Below are positions 41,800 to 53,579 of a stretch of DNA of 64,000 bases, piece by piece; the first letter of the stretch is position 1, and each line of letters starts with the position of its first letter. The position numbers and the translations under genes are program-made. Source of the stretch: Parastagonospora avenae f. sp. tritici 18332-5 (taxonomy: Eukaryota; Ascomycota; Dothideomycetes; Pleosporales; Phaeosphaeriaceae); assembly GCA_022559985.1 (NCBI GenBank), contig JAFJTR010000016.1, forward strand, positions 372,001-436,000, in the 5' to 3' direction. Below the pieces are notes generated by a model that saw only the letters and a program-made list of their open reading frames with translations, was not told the DNA's origin and did no database searches.

Positions 41800-43222
41800 A
41801 ATGAGGCTGAGTACCAGAAGTAAGAGGATTGAGTTTGGCACGAGTAGTTGTAAAGTTTTAAGTCATGCAGCATGGCATAGCGTTTTTATGGTTCGATTGA
41901 TTGAATGCGGACTACAGTTCGTTGTGATATACCGGAAGTAACCAAATTTATCGTCGCGCCCGCTTGATAATTGACTGTGCAATGGGCAGTACTTGACTGT
42001 CCTGAATGCGCCCTGATTTGAAGAGGCATCTCGCGACTCCTTGCGCGCATGGAATGGCACCATTGAATGTGATTGAGGATTTATCATTGACTCAAGGGAG
42101 GTCGACTAGGGTCTGACACGCGCAAACTAAGTCCAACAACATCGTGTAGGTATACCTTCATGCTATAAGACAATTTTTTCGACCACCTCTTTCTCCTCGT
42201 GTTGGACGCGTACGTGCCACACTGGGGTATGGGAAGCTGGCGCTGGCAGGGATAGGTCGGTTACTCTAGCTGGCAGCCGATGTGGTGAACCCCCTGTAGT
42301 ATGAGATATAAACTTCGTCCGATGTCTCGTGACGTGTATTCGTATGCCTTACTTTGATGAAACGGCGTTGAAGTTTGGCGATCCGCTTGGGCGACTGAAC
42401 GAAGAGTGGAATTGCATGCCTCCACCAAACAGGCTGGGCAAGGGGAAGCAGCAAATTGAGACCCCGCGGGAGTTGACATTCCACACCCACACAGTTACCT
42501 GAATGGTGGACGATTCAGAATTCAGCAACCGAAATGAGCCTTTTCTCCACATGTACAAACGTCGCATCGGGCAATGAGAGACAGCATAACGGGCCGATGG
42601 GCTGCGCTTGACCATGTTCATTCTCCTGAAACAATGTATGACATCATGTCCAAGCGCGATAGGCGCATTCAAGCTCTGATCCGAGCCCACGGAACCTCAA
42701 TCCGACGCAGGGTCAAAACACCACCCGCATCCACGACTGTGCAAGAATGCGCTTCTCAGTGGCCAGCGGATCCTTCGGAGGGTCGTACGGCATGACTTAG
42801 GCCACGCTTGTTCTGTTTGACATGTCGACTGGGGTCCTCAACGTGCAGTGACAGCTCCCAGCAGGGACTCGCGCTGGTAACCTTCCTTCAGGCATTGATC
42901 GCCGCGATGCTCTCGGGTACGGGCGCACACGTCTGACCAAAGATGATGATCGCCAGACCGCTGTTCTTCATCAAGGACCCGTCTCCCCTTCTTAACATCT
43001 CCGACCCCGCGTACTTGGCCGTCATCTTGTAAACGCAGTAAGCCTCGTTGCTGCACCAAAGCAAACACCACCTGGCCGCCTTTCGATGGCCTGGGATCAT
43101 CCCCACCCCTCTACGCATTGACAGAACCTTGTTCAGTAGGCAAATACACGGAGCCCACTATCACCCTCTCTATACACTTTCCTTAATATCCACGAGCTTC
43201 GCCTGGTGCTGAGCTTCATCAA
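41800..43222. other. Long intergenic region
   Basis: About 1.4 kb with short overlapping frames on both strands and no recognisable protein or RNA. It contains the promoter of the GT31-like gene. Confidence 0.45.
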
Positions 43223-44644
43223 ATGATCGGGATGCCTTTCCGCGCATTCCTTTGCAGGTTCATCTTCTGCGCCGTCTTTTCCGTTTCCGTCATCAACGTT
43301 TTCACTAAGGCCACCCCGCCTGCATTTTCGCTTCGACAGCCGCAGTCATCGTCAAATGTCCTGGAAGATTTCATATGCCCGCAATCACAGCTCGCGGACG
43401 ATGTGCTGGTAGTACTCCGCACAGGTGCGACCGAGTCTCGACAAAAGCTACCTGTGCATTTTCGTACCACGCTGCGATGCGTGCCCCACTTTCTAGTTGT
43501 CTCGGACATGAATGAGGAGATTGATGGCGTGGGGGTACATGACGTCTTGACGAGTGTCAGTGAGCAATCGAAGAAGGAAAGCGAGGACTTCAGGTTATAC
43601 CACCACCTGCAAGAGCATGGGCGACGTGGACTGCCAAGCCAGAAGATCGTCACCGGCATGTCAGGATCCTCAAAGGGCGACTATCTACAGACAGATAACG
43701 ACGGATGGAAGCTGGACAAGTGGAAGTTTCTGCCTATGATGGACCACGCCTATGTCAGGAAGCCGGACGCGAAATGGTTCGTGTTCATCGAGGCGGACAC
43801 CTACTTGGGCTGGAACAACCTCCTGGACTACCTCAGCAAGTTTGACGACACCAAGCCATACTATATTGGCAAGCACCTGTACATTAACGACGTCGAATTT
43901 GGATACGGTGGCGCTGGCTTCGTTCTGTCGAACCCTGCGATGCACAAGGTCATCGAGCAGCGTTCCGAACACATCAGCGAATACGAGGACTTCACCAAGA
44001 CACACTGGGTGGGCGACTGTGCACTCGGCAAGGTCATGGAGGACGTCAAGGTCCCTCTTCACCGCGCATTCCCACACTTCCAAGGCGATTCACCTGCATC
44101 TGTTGACCCAGCCATCACCAAAATCGACCGCGACCTGTGGTGCTTCCCCACCATCACATACCACCACGTCTCGCCCGCTGAGATTGAGGAGCTCTGGGCC
44201 TTTGAGCAGGACTGGTACAGCAGACACGACATCACACTCCGCCACCGCGACGTGTTCATGGAACTGGTCCGGCCGAAAATCGCCCCTTCGATATCGGCCT
44301 GGGACAATCTGTCCGCCGACAGGGAATACAACGCACACGACCACGGGACCGTAGAGAATGCTTTGGAGCGAAACGCATGGAAGAGCTTCGAGCACTGCCG
44401 CGCCCTCTGCGACGACCAGAAAGACTGCATTCAATTCTCCTTTAACGCCGGTATCTGCTCGATATCAGCCAAATTCACGCTGGGCTACGCGAAGCCCAAC
44501 GAGCGCATACGGAGCGGATGGATAATCGACCGTGTGGACGACTTGTTCCGCAGCCTGGAAGATCGGTGCGGTGTGAGGGATTGGTTCGCGCCGGATGAGC
44601 CGGTCCGACCTGAGTTGAAGATGCGGAGGAAGAGGAGTTTGTGA
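43223..44644 (+). CDS. GT31-like (fringe/galactosyltransferase-type) glycosyltransferase
   Basis: A 473-residue single-exon protein with a type II membrane anchor near the N terminus (FRAFLCRFIFCAVFSVSVINVF). The catalytic region includes LVVLRTGATESRQKLPVHFRTTLR, LDKWKFLPMMDHAYVRKPDAKWFVFIEADTYLGW with EAD taking the place of the DxD metal site, and GYGGAGFVLSNPAM, HWVGDCALGKV. These are typical of fungal GT31 proteins related to fringe and core-1 galactosyltransferases, acting in the Golgi on glycoproteins or wall glycans. A Cys-bearing C-terminal region (about 385-425: WKSFEHCRALCDDQKDCIQF) resembles a PAN/Apple fold and might bind carbohydrate or protein (inference). The sugar and acceptor are unknown. 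Confidence 0.88.
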   Translation: MIGMPFRAFLCRFIFCAVFSVSVINVFTKATPPAFSLRQPQSSSNVLEDFICPQSQLADDVLVVLRTGATESRQKLPVHFRTTLRCVPHFLVVSDMNEEIDGVGVHDVLTSVSEQSKKESEDFRLYHHLQEHGRRGLPSQKIVTGMSGSSKGDYLQTDNDGWKLDKWKFLPMMDHAYVRKPDAKWFVFIEADTYLGWNNLLDYLSKFDDTKPYYIGKHLYINDVEFGYGGAGFVLSNPAMHKVIEQRSEHISEYEDFTKTHWVGDCALGKVMEDVKVPLHRAFPHFQGDSPASVDPAITKIDRDLWCFPTITYHHVSPAEIEELWAFEQDWYSRHDITLRHRDVFMELVRPKIAPSISAWDNLSADREYNAHDHGTVENALERNAWKSFEHCRALCDDQKDCIQFSFNAGICSISAKFTLGYAKPNERIRSGWIIDRVDDLFRSLEDRCGVRDWFAPDEPVRPELKMRRKRSL

Positions 44645-45062
44645 GCGCACAAAGAACATCAAGATTATTACCGCCTTCATTGGCACATTTGGCATAGGGA
44701 AGGCGTTCATTTACGGTGGGATGGTTGCTTTTGGACTGGAAGATACCCCATAATCACTCGCTATATTTTCGTAGTTTAATCATGAAAAGATGAAAGACGA
44801 ACAAACAAATCAGAAAACAATTATCAATCAAACAAGATCAGTCTGCAGTGTGTTCCTTGTGGTGTGAAAAGTGTAGGGGATAGAGGAATGTAGTCGCGTG
44901 ATTGCATTTTATTCTTACCTCTCTATCTAACAAATCCTACCCAAAACTAAACGCCACATCATCAATTCATCCATCCATCGTAACTACATCACTTGTCGTT
45001 AAGCCAATTCCATCCCATAGTATTCATACCTCATTCTCGTCATACGTCTTTGAACTATCGTC
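44645..45062. other. Intergenic between converging genes
   Basis: AT-rich 3' flanks of the GT31-like gene (plus) and the polyQ membrane protein gene (minus). No gene. Confidence 0.5.
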
Positions 45063-45938
45063 CTAGAACCCCCCACCACCGCCCTCCATACCCCCCATAA
45101 CAATCTCACCCCCCTCCCCCACCTCCGCACTCTGTACATGCATATGCTCCGGCTCCTTCTCCTCTATCAACTCTGTCTCATTCGTATGATCCCCTTGGCC
45201 ATTCATTGCGTCGACCATATCCTCTCGCGTGACTTCATCGTCCTGTTGTTTGCTTTCCTCTTGCTCTTGCTGCTGCTGCTGCTGCTGCTGCTGGGCTTCT
45301 TTTTCCTTTTGTTCCAGCAGAGATTCGTCGGTGAAAAATAAGGAGGAGTCGGGACCGGAAACGACAGAGAGCATGGCGGCGTGTTGGGCTTCGGTGCTGT
45401 GCATGGTGGGGAGGACGGAGCCGCCGCCTGGAGTTATTGTCAACATGACGGTTTCTTGTGGATAATTAGGAAATGGGGAGAAGGGATCCAAAGCGTACCG
45501 ACGTATTCCCCAGTCCTGCGAGCCCCGTTTTCTAACCATTCGGCTGTTTTGGTGCACTTGTCACTACATACACACGTTAGCCTCACGCCTCCGACCACTT
45601 CGTCTTTCTTCACTTCGTTTAGTGACTTACCCGCAAACCCCCCACCCCATAACCGCATACCCCAACACGCCCAGCAGCATCAATAACACCGCGACCCGTC
45701 CCAACGTCCTACTGCGCTTCGTTTTGACTGGCACATCACCCGCGCGCCAAAGACTTCTTCCACGCAGGACAGGGCTGGCCGGGGGCGTAGCTTTCTCCCT
45801 CGAAGAGCTCGACATATTCTGGTTTACTGGACAGTAAATATCCGCGTCGACGCTAGTATTCGCCCGATGCGACGAGCGGCGATACAGTGGAGACGTTAAG
45901 ATAGTATTATCGAGAGAAAGACGTGGGGGGTTATGCAT
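45063..45938 (-). CDS. Single-pass membrane protein with polyglutamine, unknown function
   Basis: Exons 45938-45631, 45563-45499 and 45427-45063 (introns 67 and 71 nt) encode 245 residues. A Ser/Arg-rich N terminus precedes one transmembrane segment (VAVLLMLLGVLGYAVMGWGV, about residues 80-100). After it comes a short Cys-containing piece (CGDKCTKTAEWLENGARRTGEYVG) and a polar C-terminal domain with a run of nine Gln, acidic stretches and a Gly-rich end. The splice model is supported by consistent frame and a CTAAC branch in the first intron. No family recognised. The start at 45938 is chosen over 45815 (MSSSS) because both are in frame and the longer one begins with a conserved-looking MHNPPRLSLDN; either is possible. 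Confidence 0.6.
45267..45292. repeat. CAG/CTG trinucleotide repeat encoding polyQ
   Basis: About 26 bases of TGC repeat on the plus strand, coding for nine consecutive Gln in the minus-strand membrane protein gene. Confidence 0.9.
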
Positions 45939-46444
45939 TGCCAATTTTGCAGTTGGGGCGGAGGAATGATAAATGAGATTGGTGGAGGGGTGGGAGTTTG
46001 GTATGGAGGGTGCAAGGCAGGTAAAGCGAGGTGTTGCCTTTGCGCGTGCGTACGATGTCTGGTATCCCTTTCTAGGGATGATGGAATGTAAATACATGAT
46101 AAGACCGAGGTCTTGGTTCGGTTACTATTACACTACAAGCCTTGCTGCTACTGATGCGTCTTCGCTTGTATGGAAGGGTAAAACATAAAAAAGGGCGAGT
46201 CTGGACTTTTGTGAATCCAAAATGCGTCGTCGTTGAGATTTCATCCGTCAAAATCCAAACTGAGTGCAGAAGCAAAAAGAAAATGGTCCTTCAAAACCGC
46301 CCCCGATAACGCCCTTGCGTGTGCCGCCCGTCGTTTGCCACTCTCGGCATGGGCGGGCGATTGAAATTAGAAAAGCAGGTACTGTATGTTCAAGAAAAGG
46401 ATATATGGTGACGAAGTGAATGAAAATGCGCAAAGAGTACCGCC
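45939..46444. other. Intergenic
   Basis: Upstream region of the polyQ membrane protein gene and 3' flank of the BOI-like gene. The frame stays open for 53 codons upstream of 45938 but is not convincing coding sequence. Confidence 0.45.
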
Positions 46445-49400
46445 TCAAGTTGCGACCGTACTAGGCAGTGGATCCGCCGGCTTCTCCATCGTCGAGTCAC
46501 TGTTATCTGCGTATGCAAGCAGGGCCTTTGCGTCGTCAAGTCCAGAGATCGCAAGGCCTTTTTCATCTTCCTCGTGGATGACGTTATCCTTTATGCTGTC
46601 TTTCGAATACTCGCTCTTCTTTTCACCATCGCCATCGGCCTCCTCTTCGTCCATTAGATTTGGTGGGCGTTGTCGCATCGCGCGGGCCTTGTCCAGAGAT
46701 ATCGTCTTTTGTTGGTAGGTGGTGGTAAAAGGGAGTGACTCATCTCTGTCAATGGTAGCCTTCATTAATGCGGCCATCCAAAGTCTGCCCACTGCTAGAC
46801 TGTCGACAGCAAAGTAGTGCACAATTGGCTTTGTGAATTGGACACCCTTTTGCAGTCCAGCACGGGGCGGCACGAGCTTGAAGATGAACATGCCCGACAT
46901 GTCTTCTTCAATGCCGTTTGCACTGTCGGTGGAGGCTGCTGTCTGTATTGTCGAGTTGTGTGGTGATGACGGTGAAGACGCTGCCCGGGTGATTGTGGCA
47001 TGGAGGCCCGTCATCCGCTCGTCGTTGGCCGGAAGGACGCGATGTGAGGAGATATCGATCAAGCCCTTCTCCTCTGTGTCGTTCTCGGAGTAGTAGTAGG
47101 CAAGTCTTCGGCCGCGTAGAACGAACAATCGCGTTTTCCAGGTCGTCATTAGACTCGAAGATTTCTTTTTCATCCAACCACTGTAGTCGCAGTTCTCCAT
47201 AGCCACCTGTGGGGGCACCTGTTGGCGGCCTTTGAGGTATGCGCTGGTCCCATGCTTCTTCGCCTTCTTCCGTGCGTCTTTGGCGTTAGCCGAGCTGGTT
47301 GTGAGTCGTCTGTTTGCTTCGTTCTTGTCAAATTCGAAACTCTTTGAAATTGATGTACCGGACGGTGTCGTGGAGCCCGTGCGTGCTGGTGACTGCATGG
47401 GGGAGTCTTTGCTGGGCGAGAGATCATTTGCATGCGCCTTCTCTCCACCTGTGATGGCATCCGATATGGCTCGGAGACCAGTGGAACGAGGTTTCTTGAA
47501 GAAGGAATGTGAAGAGGTATGGGCGGCTGGCGAAGGCGAAGCACGCCCAGTGGACGATGTTTCGCTTCCAGGAATGTGTGGTGAGTTCGCAATGGCGTCG
47601 ATGCTGTGCGAATCGTACGTGAGCTTAGTCACTGTCGGGTTCATCTCGCTCATGGGCTTGAGCGGGCGCACAAAATCGAATGCGCTTGAGCTTCGCTCGG
47701 ATTTACCACCTCCAAAGTATTGCTTTGCTGCCGCAGATGTGTGGTTAATTGATTGAGCCAGAGAGTCGACGCTGCCGATTCTGCTATGACGCCGGCTAAA
47801 GGAAGTCCCGCGCTGCCTGGTTTCCGTATTGTAGCTGGAGTTGCGCGAATGCGATTGTCCAGCACTGGTGCGCTTCCGCAGGACATTGCGGTTCGCGCGG
47901 TTGTCGATTTCCCCGCCTGAAAAGTACCCACGATCTAGCTCAGCAGAGTTGTTGAGGCCCGTCTCCCGCGCATCAAAACCTGTCCCATTTGCGCTATTCG
48001 AGTATGCATGATGGGACGACGAAGGCCGACGTAGTTCCTGCGGAGACGACTGGGGTGAGCCCATTGTCCAGCCGCGATCGAAGGAGGGTGTCTTCTTGTG
48101 TGCGTTCGGTAGAGGGCCAGACATTTGAGGTTTAACAGACCCGGGAGCAGCAGGCGGAGGCATGCCCTGGTTGTAGTCGATGGACGAGTGGCGTCTCGTA
48201 TGGTTCATTTCGCGTACGGATGCGGCTGATGGGCGCCGCTGATGGAGCTTCGGAGGGGACGCAGGCGTATGTTGAATCAGGGGTGACGTCGCATCCATGG
48301 GAGATCGACCCGCAGACGAAGCTGCTCGTGGAAGTGTATTCTGGCGCACGGTGCCGCCGCGAGACCCCATGCTCTCCCGAAGGTTTGGTATACGCGGCAG
48401 TACAGCTCCCGTCGATGCAGCGCGCATCCTTGCAGCATCGGTAGGAAAGTCTTCCTGTCCGTCGAAGGACTCTGCAGGGTGCAGCATCTTGGCCGCCTCC
48501 TTCGCGCTCTTGACTTCCGACTGCAGCGCGTTGATCTTCATCCAGGTGCGTAGCCGCGGCCCCATGGGACCCAGATTGAATTCTTGCATAAAAATAAAGT
48601 TGCGATCCACGCCCAGCAACGCCTCGCCGTCGATCTCCTGGTCTCGGAAGACGTCGCAGTGCTTCTTCTCGACGCCGACGTCTTCCAGGTACTCGGCCAC
48701 GCGGGCAGGCGACCACGTCTTGACCTCCTCTTCGGTGTGCACGGCGCTCTCTTCCTCGTCTGTCTCCTGGCCGTTGATGTAGGAGAGGCGGTGGTGGCTG
48801 CTGTACTCGCTGCCCGAGTCGTTGGCGCGCAGCTCCTTGGGGGCGGCGCTGTGACGCGGGGTGCTCATGTCGGTGATGTGCTCGTCGATGACGCTCAATG
48901 TCTCGTGCATGACGGGGCTGCCGATGGCCTCCTCCTCGGGCTGGGTCTCACCACTCAGTGCCATGCTGATGCTGCGCGGGGCGGTCGTGTTGAGCGAAGT
49001 CCTACGCACTGCATCGGGTCCGGGTGCTGCGGGGGCAATGTGCAATGGCTCGGTGGGTGCCGACTTGAGGTGTGTAGCTGGGCTGGCTGCCGTCGGGGTC
49101 CCAGGCGGCTCCAGGGTGGCAGCGCCGGGGGTCATGGCGAGCTGAGCTGCGCGTGAGGAAGCTGTCGAGGGCGTGCGGGATATCATGGTCGGTATGGGCG
49201 TGGGCTTCGGGGCGGGTCGCGTGTAGACTAGACTGCAGTCAGATATGGTGGTCAACAATCCATTCCTCATGCCATGGACGTGCCTTCCGGAAAGAGCCCA
49301 TTGTCGCCCGTCTCAGTGTTCTTTCCCAGGAACCAGCCATCGCCAAAGTCATCGTCGCGCTCGACCAGCTCGATGCGATCGCCGCGGCGCAGACTGAGCT

Positions 49401-49537
49401 CGTCGGGGCTGCGGGCTTGGAACTCGTCTGCAGTGGTGTTAGCGGTCGTGTCGCCTACGTCACATACCGGGCGGGCTCTTACGGACGACGACGAGAGTAT
49501 CGCCGGGCCTGCAATTCTCGGTATGCGATCGCTGCAT
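46445..49537 (-). CDS. BOI1/BOI2-like polarity scaffold (SH3-SAM-PH)
   Basis: Exons 49537-49468, 49427-49280 and 49232-46445 encode 1001 residues. The SH3 domain (about residues 10-70) is assembled only after splicing: PDEFQARSPDELSLRRGDRI, then FGDGWFLGKNTETGDNGLFPE. A SAM domain follows at about 240-310 (WSPARVAEYLEDVGVEKKHC, LRTWMKINALQ), a long Ser-rich disordered middle, and a PH domain at about 750-880 (CDYSGWMKKKSSSLMTTWKTRLFVLRGRRLAYY). This SH3-SAM-PH order is that of yeast Boi1/Boi2, which link Cdc42, Bem1 and exocytosis at the plasma membrane. Intron 1 is only 40 nt and intron 2 is 47 nt. A GC-AG alternative for intron 2 exists, but the GT-AG version keeps frame and is preferred. 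Start uncertain. Confidence 0.9.
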
Positions 49538-50621
49538 GTTTGCGGTGGCGGAGAGGTGGTGGTGAGAGAAGCCTCTGCAGCAGAGACGAGGGGCGGTAGG
49601 AGCGAGGCTCAAATGGCGGAGGTCACCCAAGCATCAGTCGTGCTTCATTTCATCATGTCCTATGGCCGATGCGCGCTATCGTCGAGAGGGACCCCGGCCG
49701 GGCTGGGGTAAGCTTTCAAGGGACTCCCGGGGGTGCCGTTGTGTGGGAAGCAAACGTTTCGAGGGACGATTCACGCACGGGGAGGGCTGGACAAGCGAGG
49801 CGAGAAGTTTATGAGGGTTGCTGTCGTGGTACTCTAAGAGTGGGCAAGGCTAAGACGGCAGCTAGACCAACGACCAACGACACGCTGGCCTGCGATAATC
49901 GATAATCGACAATCAATAAATCAAGTAACGTGCAACACGGCGACGGGGTTATGGCACCATATCGGCATCGCGTCTCCGTTGCGCCACACGGACAATAGCC
50001 GACCTCAAGAGCAACGTCCAAGAATGTCTTCAGTTTGCAGGCTGCAACCCCCCTTGTGATAGTCGTGCCGCGTCGTTGCTTGTCTGATGGAACACTTGGA
50101 ATGGCTAGAGACGCGGAGACCGATCTTCACCCTGTGCCTCTGTAAGGAGATCCCAAGTTGCCCCCAGCTTTTTTAATTTCCGGCAGGCCACATCTGTTTT
50201 CATTGTCTGCAGGCTCTTCAATCTTTTGCAGAGCAAAGTACCTATCTAAGCGCTTTGTCGTGCATGAAGCAGTTGTCCAATGATTGAGAAGAGCCCAATG
50301 CAGCTTAGTGCGCGTCGCATCGCGCTTTCCCATCGACGACAAGGCGCGCCTTCCACATTCACAAGCGGAAAGACCCCCCACTCTCCTCGAGCAGGCACAA
50401 ACTATGAGATGCAATGAAAGAGCTCGAGAGCTGTGACTCAGATCTCTCCATGGTCTCTACGTAGTCACGCGAATATAGCCTGCCCAACATTGGTCCGCGA
50501 TATGCACCCCCCGCACCCAAACGCACACACAGTACGGTTCACTAGTCGAAGGCCCCAGACGTAGAGGGCCAGGGAAACAGAACACCTGGTCGCCCTCTTC
50601 CATCTGACTCCGCTCGGAGGA
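49538..50621. promoter_or_regulatory. Shared upstream region of the BOI-like and SP-RING genes
   Basis: About 1.1 kb between divergent start codons. No coding sequence recognised. Short frames on either strand are unconvincing. Confidence 0.45.
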
Positions 50622-53579
50622 ATGGCTGCACAGGAGAATACGGCAAACAATGCCATGCTGCACACGCTCAACTCTGCTCTAGGCAATCTGGGCGGTAGGC
50701 AAAAGAGCTGGATGGCGTCTTCCAACGCCGCACAACCCTTGCCTACGCCCGCAGAGCTCACGGCGAAGGCTGCGCCCTTCGCAGTGCGTGGTCGGGGACG
50801 ACCTCGGGGACGACCACGGAAGTATCCCGCGACGCAATCGCGCCCCCAACCGCCAACAGTTGAACACTCGATCGAGCCTCAGGTGGACCCCCAGCCGCCC
50901 TCCAACTCAACATCACCCCAGCTTGCGAATGTCTTGACAAACCATGATCAAGCGCACCTCCAGCCTTCCGCCGCCACCGTTTTGCCGTCACCAACCCCGA
51001 GCGAAGAAAATACGTACAACCCACAACCCGCTTCGCTGCATAGAGGCAACGGCACGATAAACGTCGACTTCATGCAGCTAGATTCCGACATGGCACAATC
51101 ATTCTTCACTCCTTCAGACGCGGGAGTCACTCGCGCGGGATTGAGGCGCAGGAAACCTACGGAAAAGGCCGTTGCCCACATATTAAAGCGTCGTCGCAGG
51201 GCTGAAGGTGGGCAGGAGCACCCAGCAACAGCAGCCAGCGCGTTTGTCCAATCGCCTCTGACGCGACCTCTGTCAACAAATTCTTCGCGCCCCGTTTCAG
51301 TTCCGCAACATCTCATCCTCAACACGCACCTCGAGCCGTTACAGACGCGCAGTCCGTCCATTGGCCAGTCGCCGAATAGCCCAATGCAGTCACCTCAGTT
51401 TTCACCGGTATCAGAAGCGATCAAGAATTCCCTACAAGCATGCGTGCCCAGTTCGCGACGTACGTCGTCATCAGCAGCACTACAAAACCAGTCCAACGTA
51501 CCTACGGGCATGAATGCCCAAAACTCCCCCCAGCCTGCGTGGCAAACGACCCAACATTGCTTGCATCTGCTGGACGCTCTCGCGCGGTCGCCTGACGCCG
51601 CGTCATTCCGTGCTCTGGATCCGAGTCGTCTTGCCGTCCTCAAAACGGCCGCGCAGGCGCAAGACTGGGCATATTTGTCCATGCATCAATTCTACTGTCT
51701 GCTTGATTTCAATCCAGTCTTGTTATCTGCAAAAATCACAAGACATCCTAACTTGAACTCGGCCGTGCATGTGCTGAGCAACGTGCTCGAATCGAACAGA
51801 AACCTGTCACCACTCGTCCTCCAATTTTGTTCCAACTTCCCATACCGCCTGGAGGACCTTAGGACTCACTGGCCTGCGGACCTCGCGCAACGCGAACGCA
51901 TGTTCGTGTCTTTCATCTCAAGTTCATCCAACTACGGCCAATTGAAGCACAACTGTGAAACACGCCGCTTTCCGCCACTAGCCGGGGAAATGATGTTGCA
52001 GCTGGGAATCACCTCGGAGACATTTCAGCGCATCCTATTCACTGCAGTGCTGCGAGAACTCTGGCGAGGGATACCTCAACGGCCCCCACAATACGAGGCT
52101 CAGGCAGTCGACATATTCAAGCAGAACCAGGCCTTGCACGGTCAGGAACTGACTAGAGCGGGATACGACACGCATCATATAAATGTGGACAACCAATTTG
52201 CCTTGCAGCTATGGGGTCCTCGGTTAAGAGCTGTGGTGGAGGAGCTTGAACTAGTAGCAAACGCGCCTCACCTAGGAGGACCTACATCGCACTTGCAGTC
52301 GAATCCCCATTACAACGTAAACGCCACTGACATGGCTTCGCGCGGCCATAATTCGCAGCAGATGCGCGCTGCACGTACTGTACAAGTCCCAACATCGCGA
52401 GTACCACCTCCACACGTCCAACCTGCGCCAAGTAGCCTCACACTGCAATCGCATCCACCGCTACAACCATCACGACAGGCAGCGCCTTTACTACCACCGC
52501 CTGGGGTAACACAGCCGCAACAGCGACAGCCTAACCCAACGCGATTCAGCCTTCACCAGGCACATCTCAGGAGCCCGACCCTGAAAGCACTCTCGGCAGA
52601 TAAACAGCCACTATACCAATACGTGCAAGGATTCGTCAAGCCCCCACAACGATTGATCAACGTGGATCGGGCTGTCGAAAAGTGGACGTTCAACCTGGAT
52701 GCAGAGATGATTGTGAATGTCCCTGCCACTTTGCCAGGTCTAGCAGGCGATGTCGGGGAGAGAATAGTCGACACGAATAGCAAGACCATTCGCTTGCGCT
52801 GCATTAAATGGGCACCTACTCTCCAATGCCCCGATGACCATACCTGGACGACTACCGATACGTCATGGATTCCGCATTCCTATTTCATCTTGAATGGCGT
52901 CCCTCTAATACAACGCAAGAAGGTGCATCATGGCAAAGATTTGCCTATCGATATTACACATCTCATCCAAGAAGGAGAGAATGTGTTAGAAATGACAGTC
53001 ATATCAGAGAACAAAGCCCATCTCAACTACCTCGTTGCCGTCGAGTACCTTGCCATTACGTCTCACGAGGTAGTGAAAAGAGATTGCCTCGAGAGAAAGC
53101 GCCTAACAGCTGACCAAGTCCTGTCTGACGTCAAAAATAAGCTCCGCAGCAACGATGACGACGAAGTTGCCATCGTCGAAAGCAACCTCACCATCAACCT
53201 ATTCGATCCTTTCAGCGCATCGAAGATGTGCGACATACCCGTCCGCAGCAAAGCCTGCCGACATCCCGATTGCTTCGACCTCGAAACATATCTACAGACA
53301 CGACGGCGCAAGGGCGATGCATCTGTGCCAGATCTATGGCGTTGCCCTATTTGCAACTCGGATGCGCGGCCTGGACATCTCATCGTCGACGGTTTCCTGC
53401 AAGAAGTCAAGCAAGAGCTTGATGCGAAAGGGCTTTCCAAGACACGTGCCATCGTCGTTCAACAGGACGGCACGTGGAAGCCTAAAGCAGAAGTTCGCGA
53501 AGGTGTCTCGGACGATCCGCCCTCACCGAGGCGGAGGAGCGTTCCTGCGCCATCTGAGGTTATCGATCTCAGCGACTAA
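50622..53579 (+). CDS. SP-RING (MIZ) zinc-finger protein, PIAS/SIZ-like SUMO E3 ligase
   Basis: A 985-residue intronless protein. Near the N terminus is an AT-hook (VRGRGRPRGRPRKYP, about residue 55-70). A long Pro/Gln/Ser-rich region is followed by a helical domain (about 300-540), another Pro/Gln linker, and a PINIT-like beta region (FNLDAEMIVNVPATLPG, SYFILNGVPLIQRKK) at about 660-810. The SP-RING at about 870-915 reads PVRSKACRHPDCFDLETYLQ and LWRCPICNSDARPG, with the C-H-C-C zinc set of PIAS/Siz proteins. The C terminus ends in EVIDLSD, a SUMO-interaction-like motif. These proteins transfer SUMO to chromatin and other nuclear substrates. Divergent from the BOI-like gene. Confidence 0.88.
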   Translation: MAAQENTANNAMLHTLNSALGNLGGRQKSWMASSNAAQPLPTPAELTAKAAPFAVRGRGRPRGRPRKYPATQSRPQPPTVEHSIEPQVDPQPPSNSTSPQLANVLTNHDQAHLQPSAATVLPSPTPSEENTYNPQPASLHRGNGTINVDFMQLDSDMAQSFFTPSDAGVTRAGLRRRKPTEKAVAHILKRRRRAEGGQEHPATAASAFVQSPLTRPLSTNSSRPVSVPQHLILNTHLEPLQTRSPSIGQSPNSPMQSPQFSPVSEAIKNSLQACVPSSRRTSSSAALQNQSNVPTGMNAQNSPQPAWQTTQHCLHLLDALARSPDAASFRALDPSRLAVLKTAAQAQDWAYLSMHQFYCLLDFNPVLLSAKITRHPNLNSAVHVLSNVLESNRNLSPLVLQFCSNFPYRLEDLRTHWPADLAQRERMFVSFISSSSNYGQLKHNCETRRFPPLAGEMMLQLGITSETFQRILFTAVLRELWRGIPQRPPQYEAQAVDIFKQNQALHGQELTRAGYDTHHINVDNQFALQLWGPRLRAVVEELELVANAPHLGGPTSHLQSNPHYNVNATDMASRGHNSQQMRAARTVQVPTSRVPPPHVQPAPSSLTLQSHPPLQPSRQAAPLLPPPGVTQPQQRQPNPTRFSLHQAHLRSPTLKALSADKQPLYQYVQGFVKPPQRLINVDRAVEKWTFNLDAEMIVNVPATLPGLAGDVGERIVDTNSKTIRLRCIKWAPTLQCPDDHTWTTTDTSWIPHSYFILNGVPLIQRKKVHHGKDLPIDITHLIQEGENVLEMTVISENKAHLNYLVAVEYLAITSHEVVKRDCLERKRLTADQVLSDVKNKLRSNDDDEVAIVESNLTINLFDPFSASKMCDIPVRSKACRHPDCFDLETYLQTRRRKGDASVPDLWRCPICNSDARPGHLIVDGFLQEVKQELDAKGLSKTRAIVVQQDGTWKPKAEVREGVSDDPPSPRRRSVPAPSEVIDLSD

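Noticed and set aside
49233..49279. GC-AG intron in the BOI-like gene
   Set aside because: A GT-AG intron of 47 nt with a TGCAG acceptor keeps the frame equally well, so a non-canonical splice is not needed.
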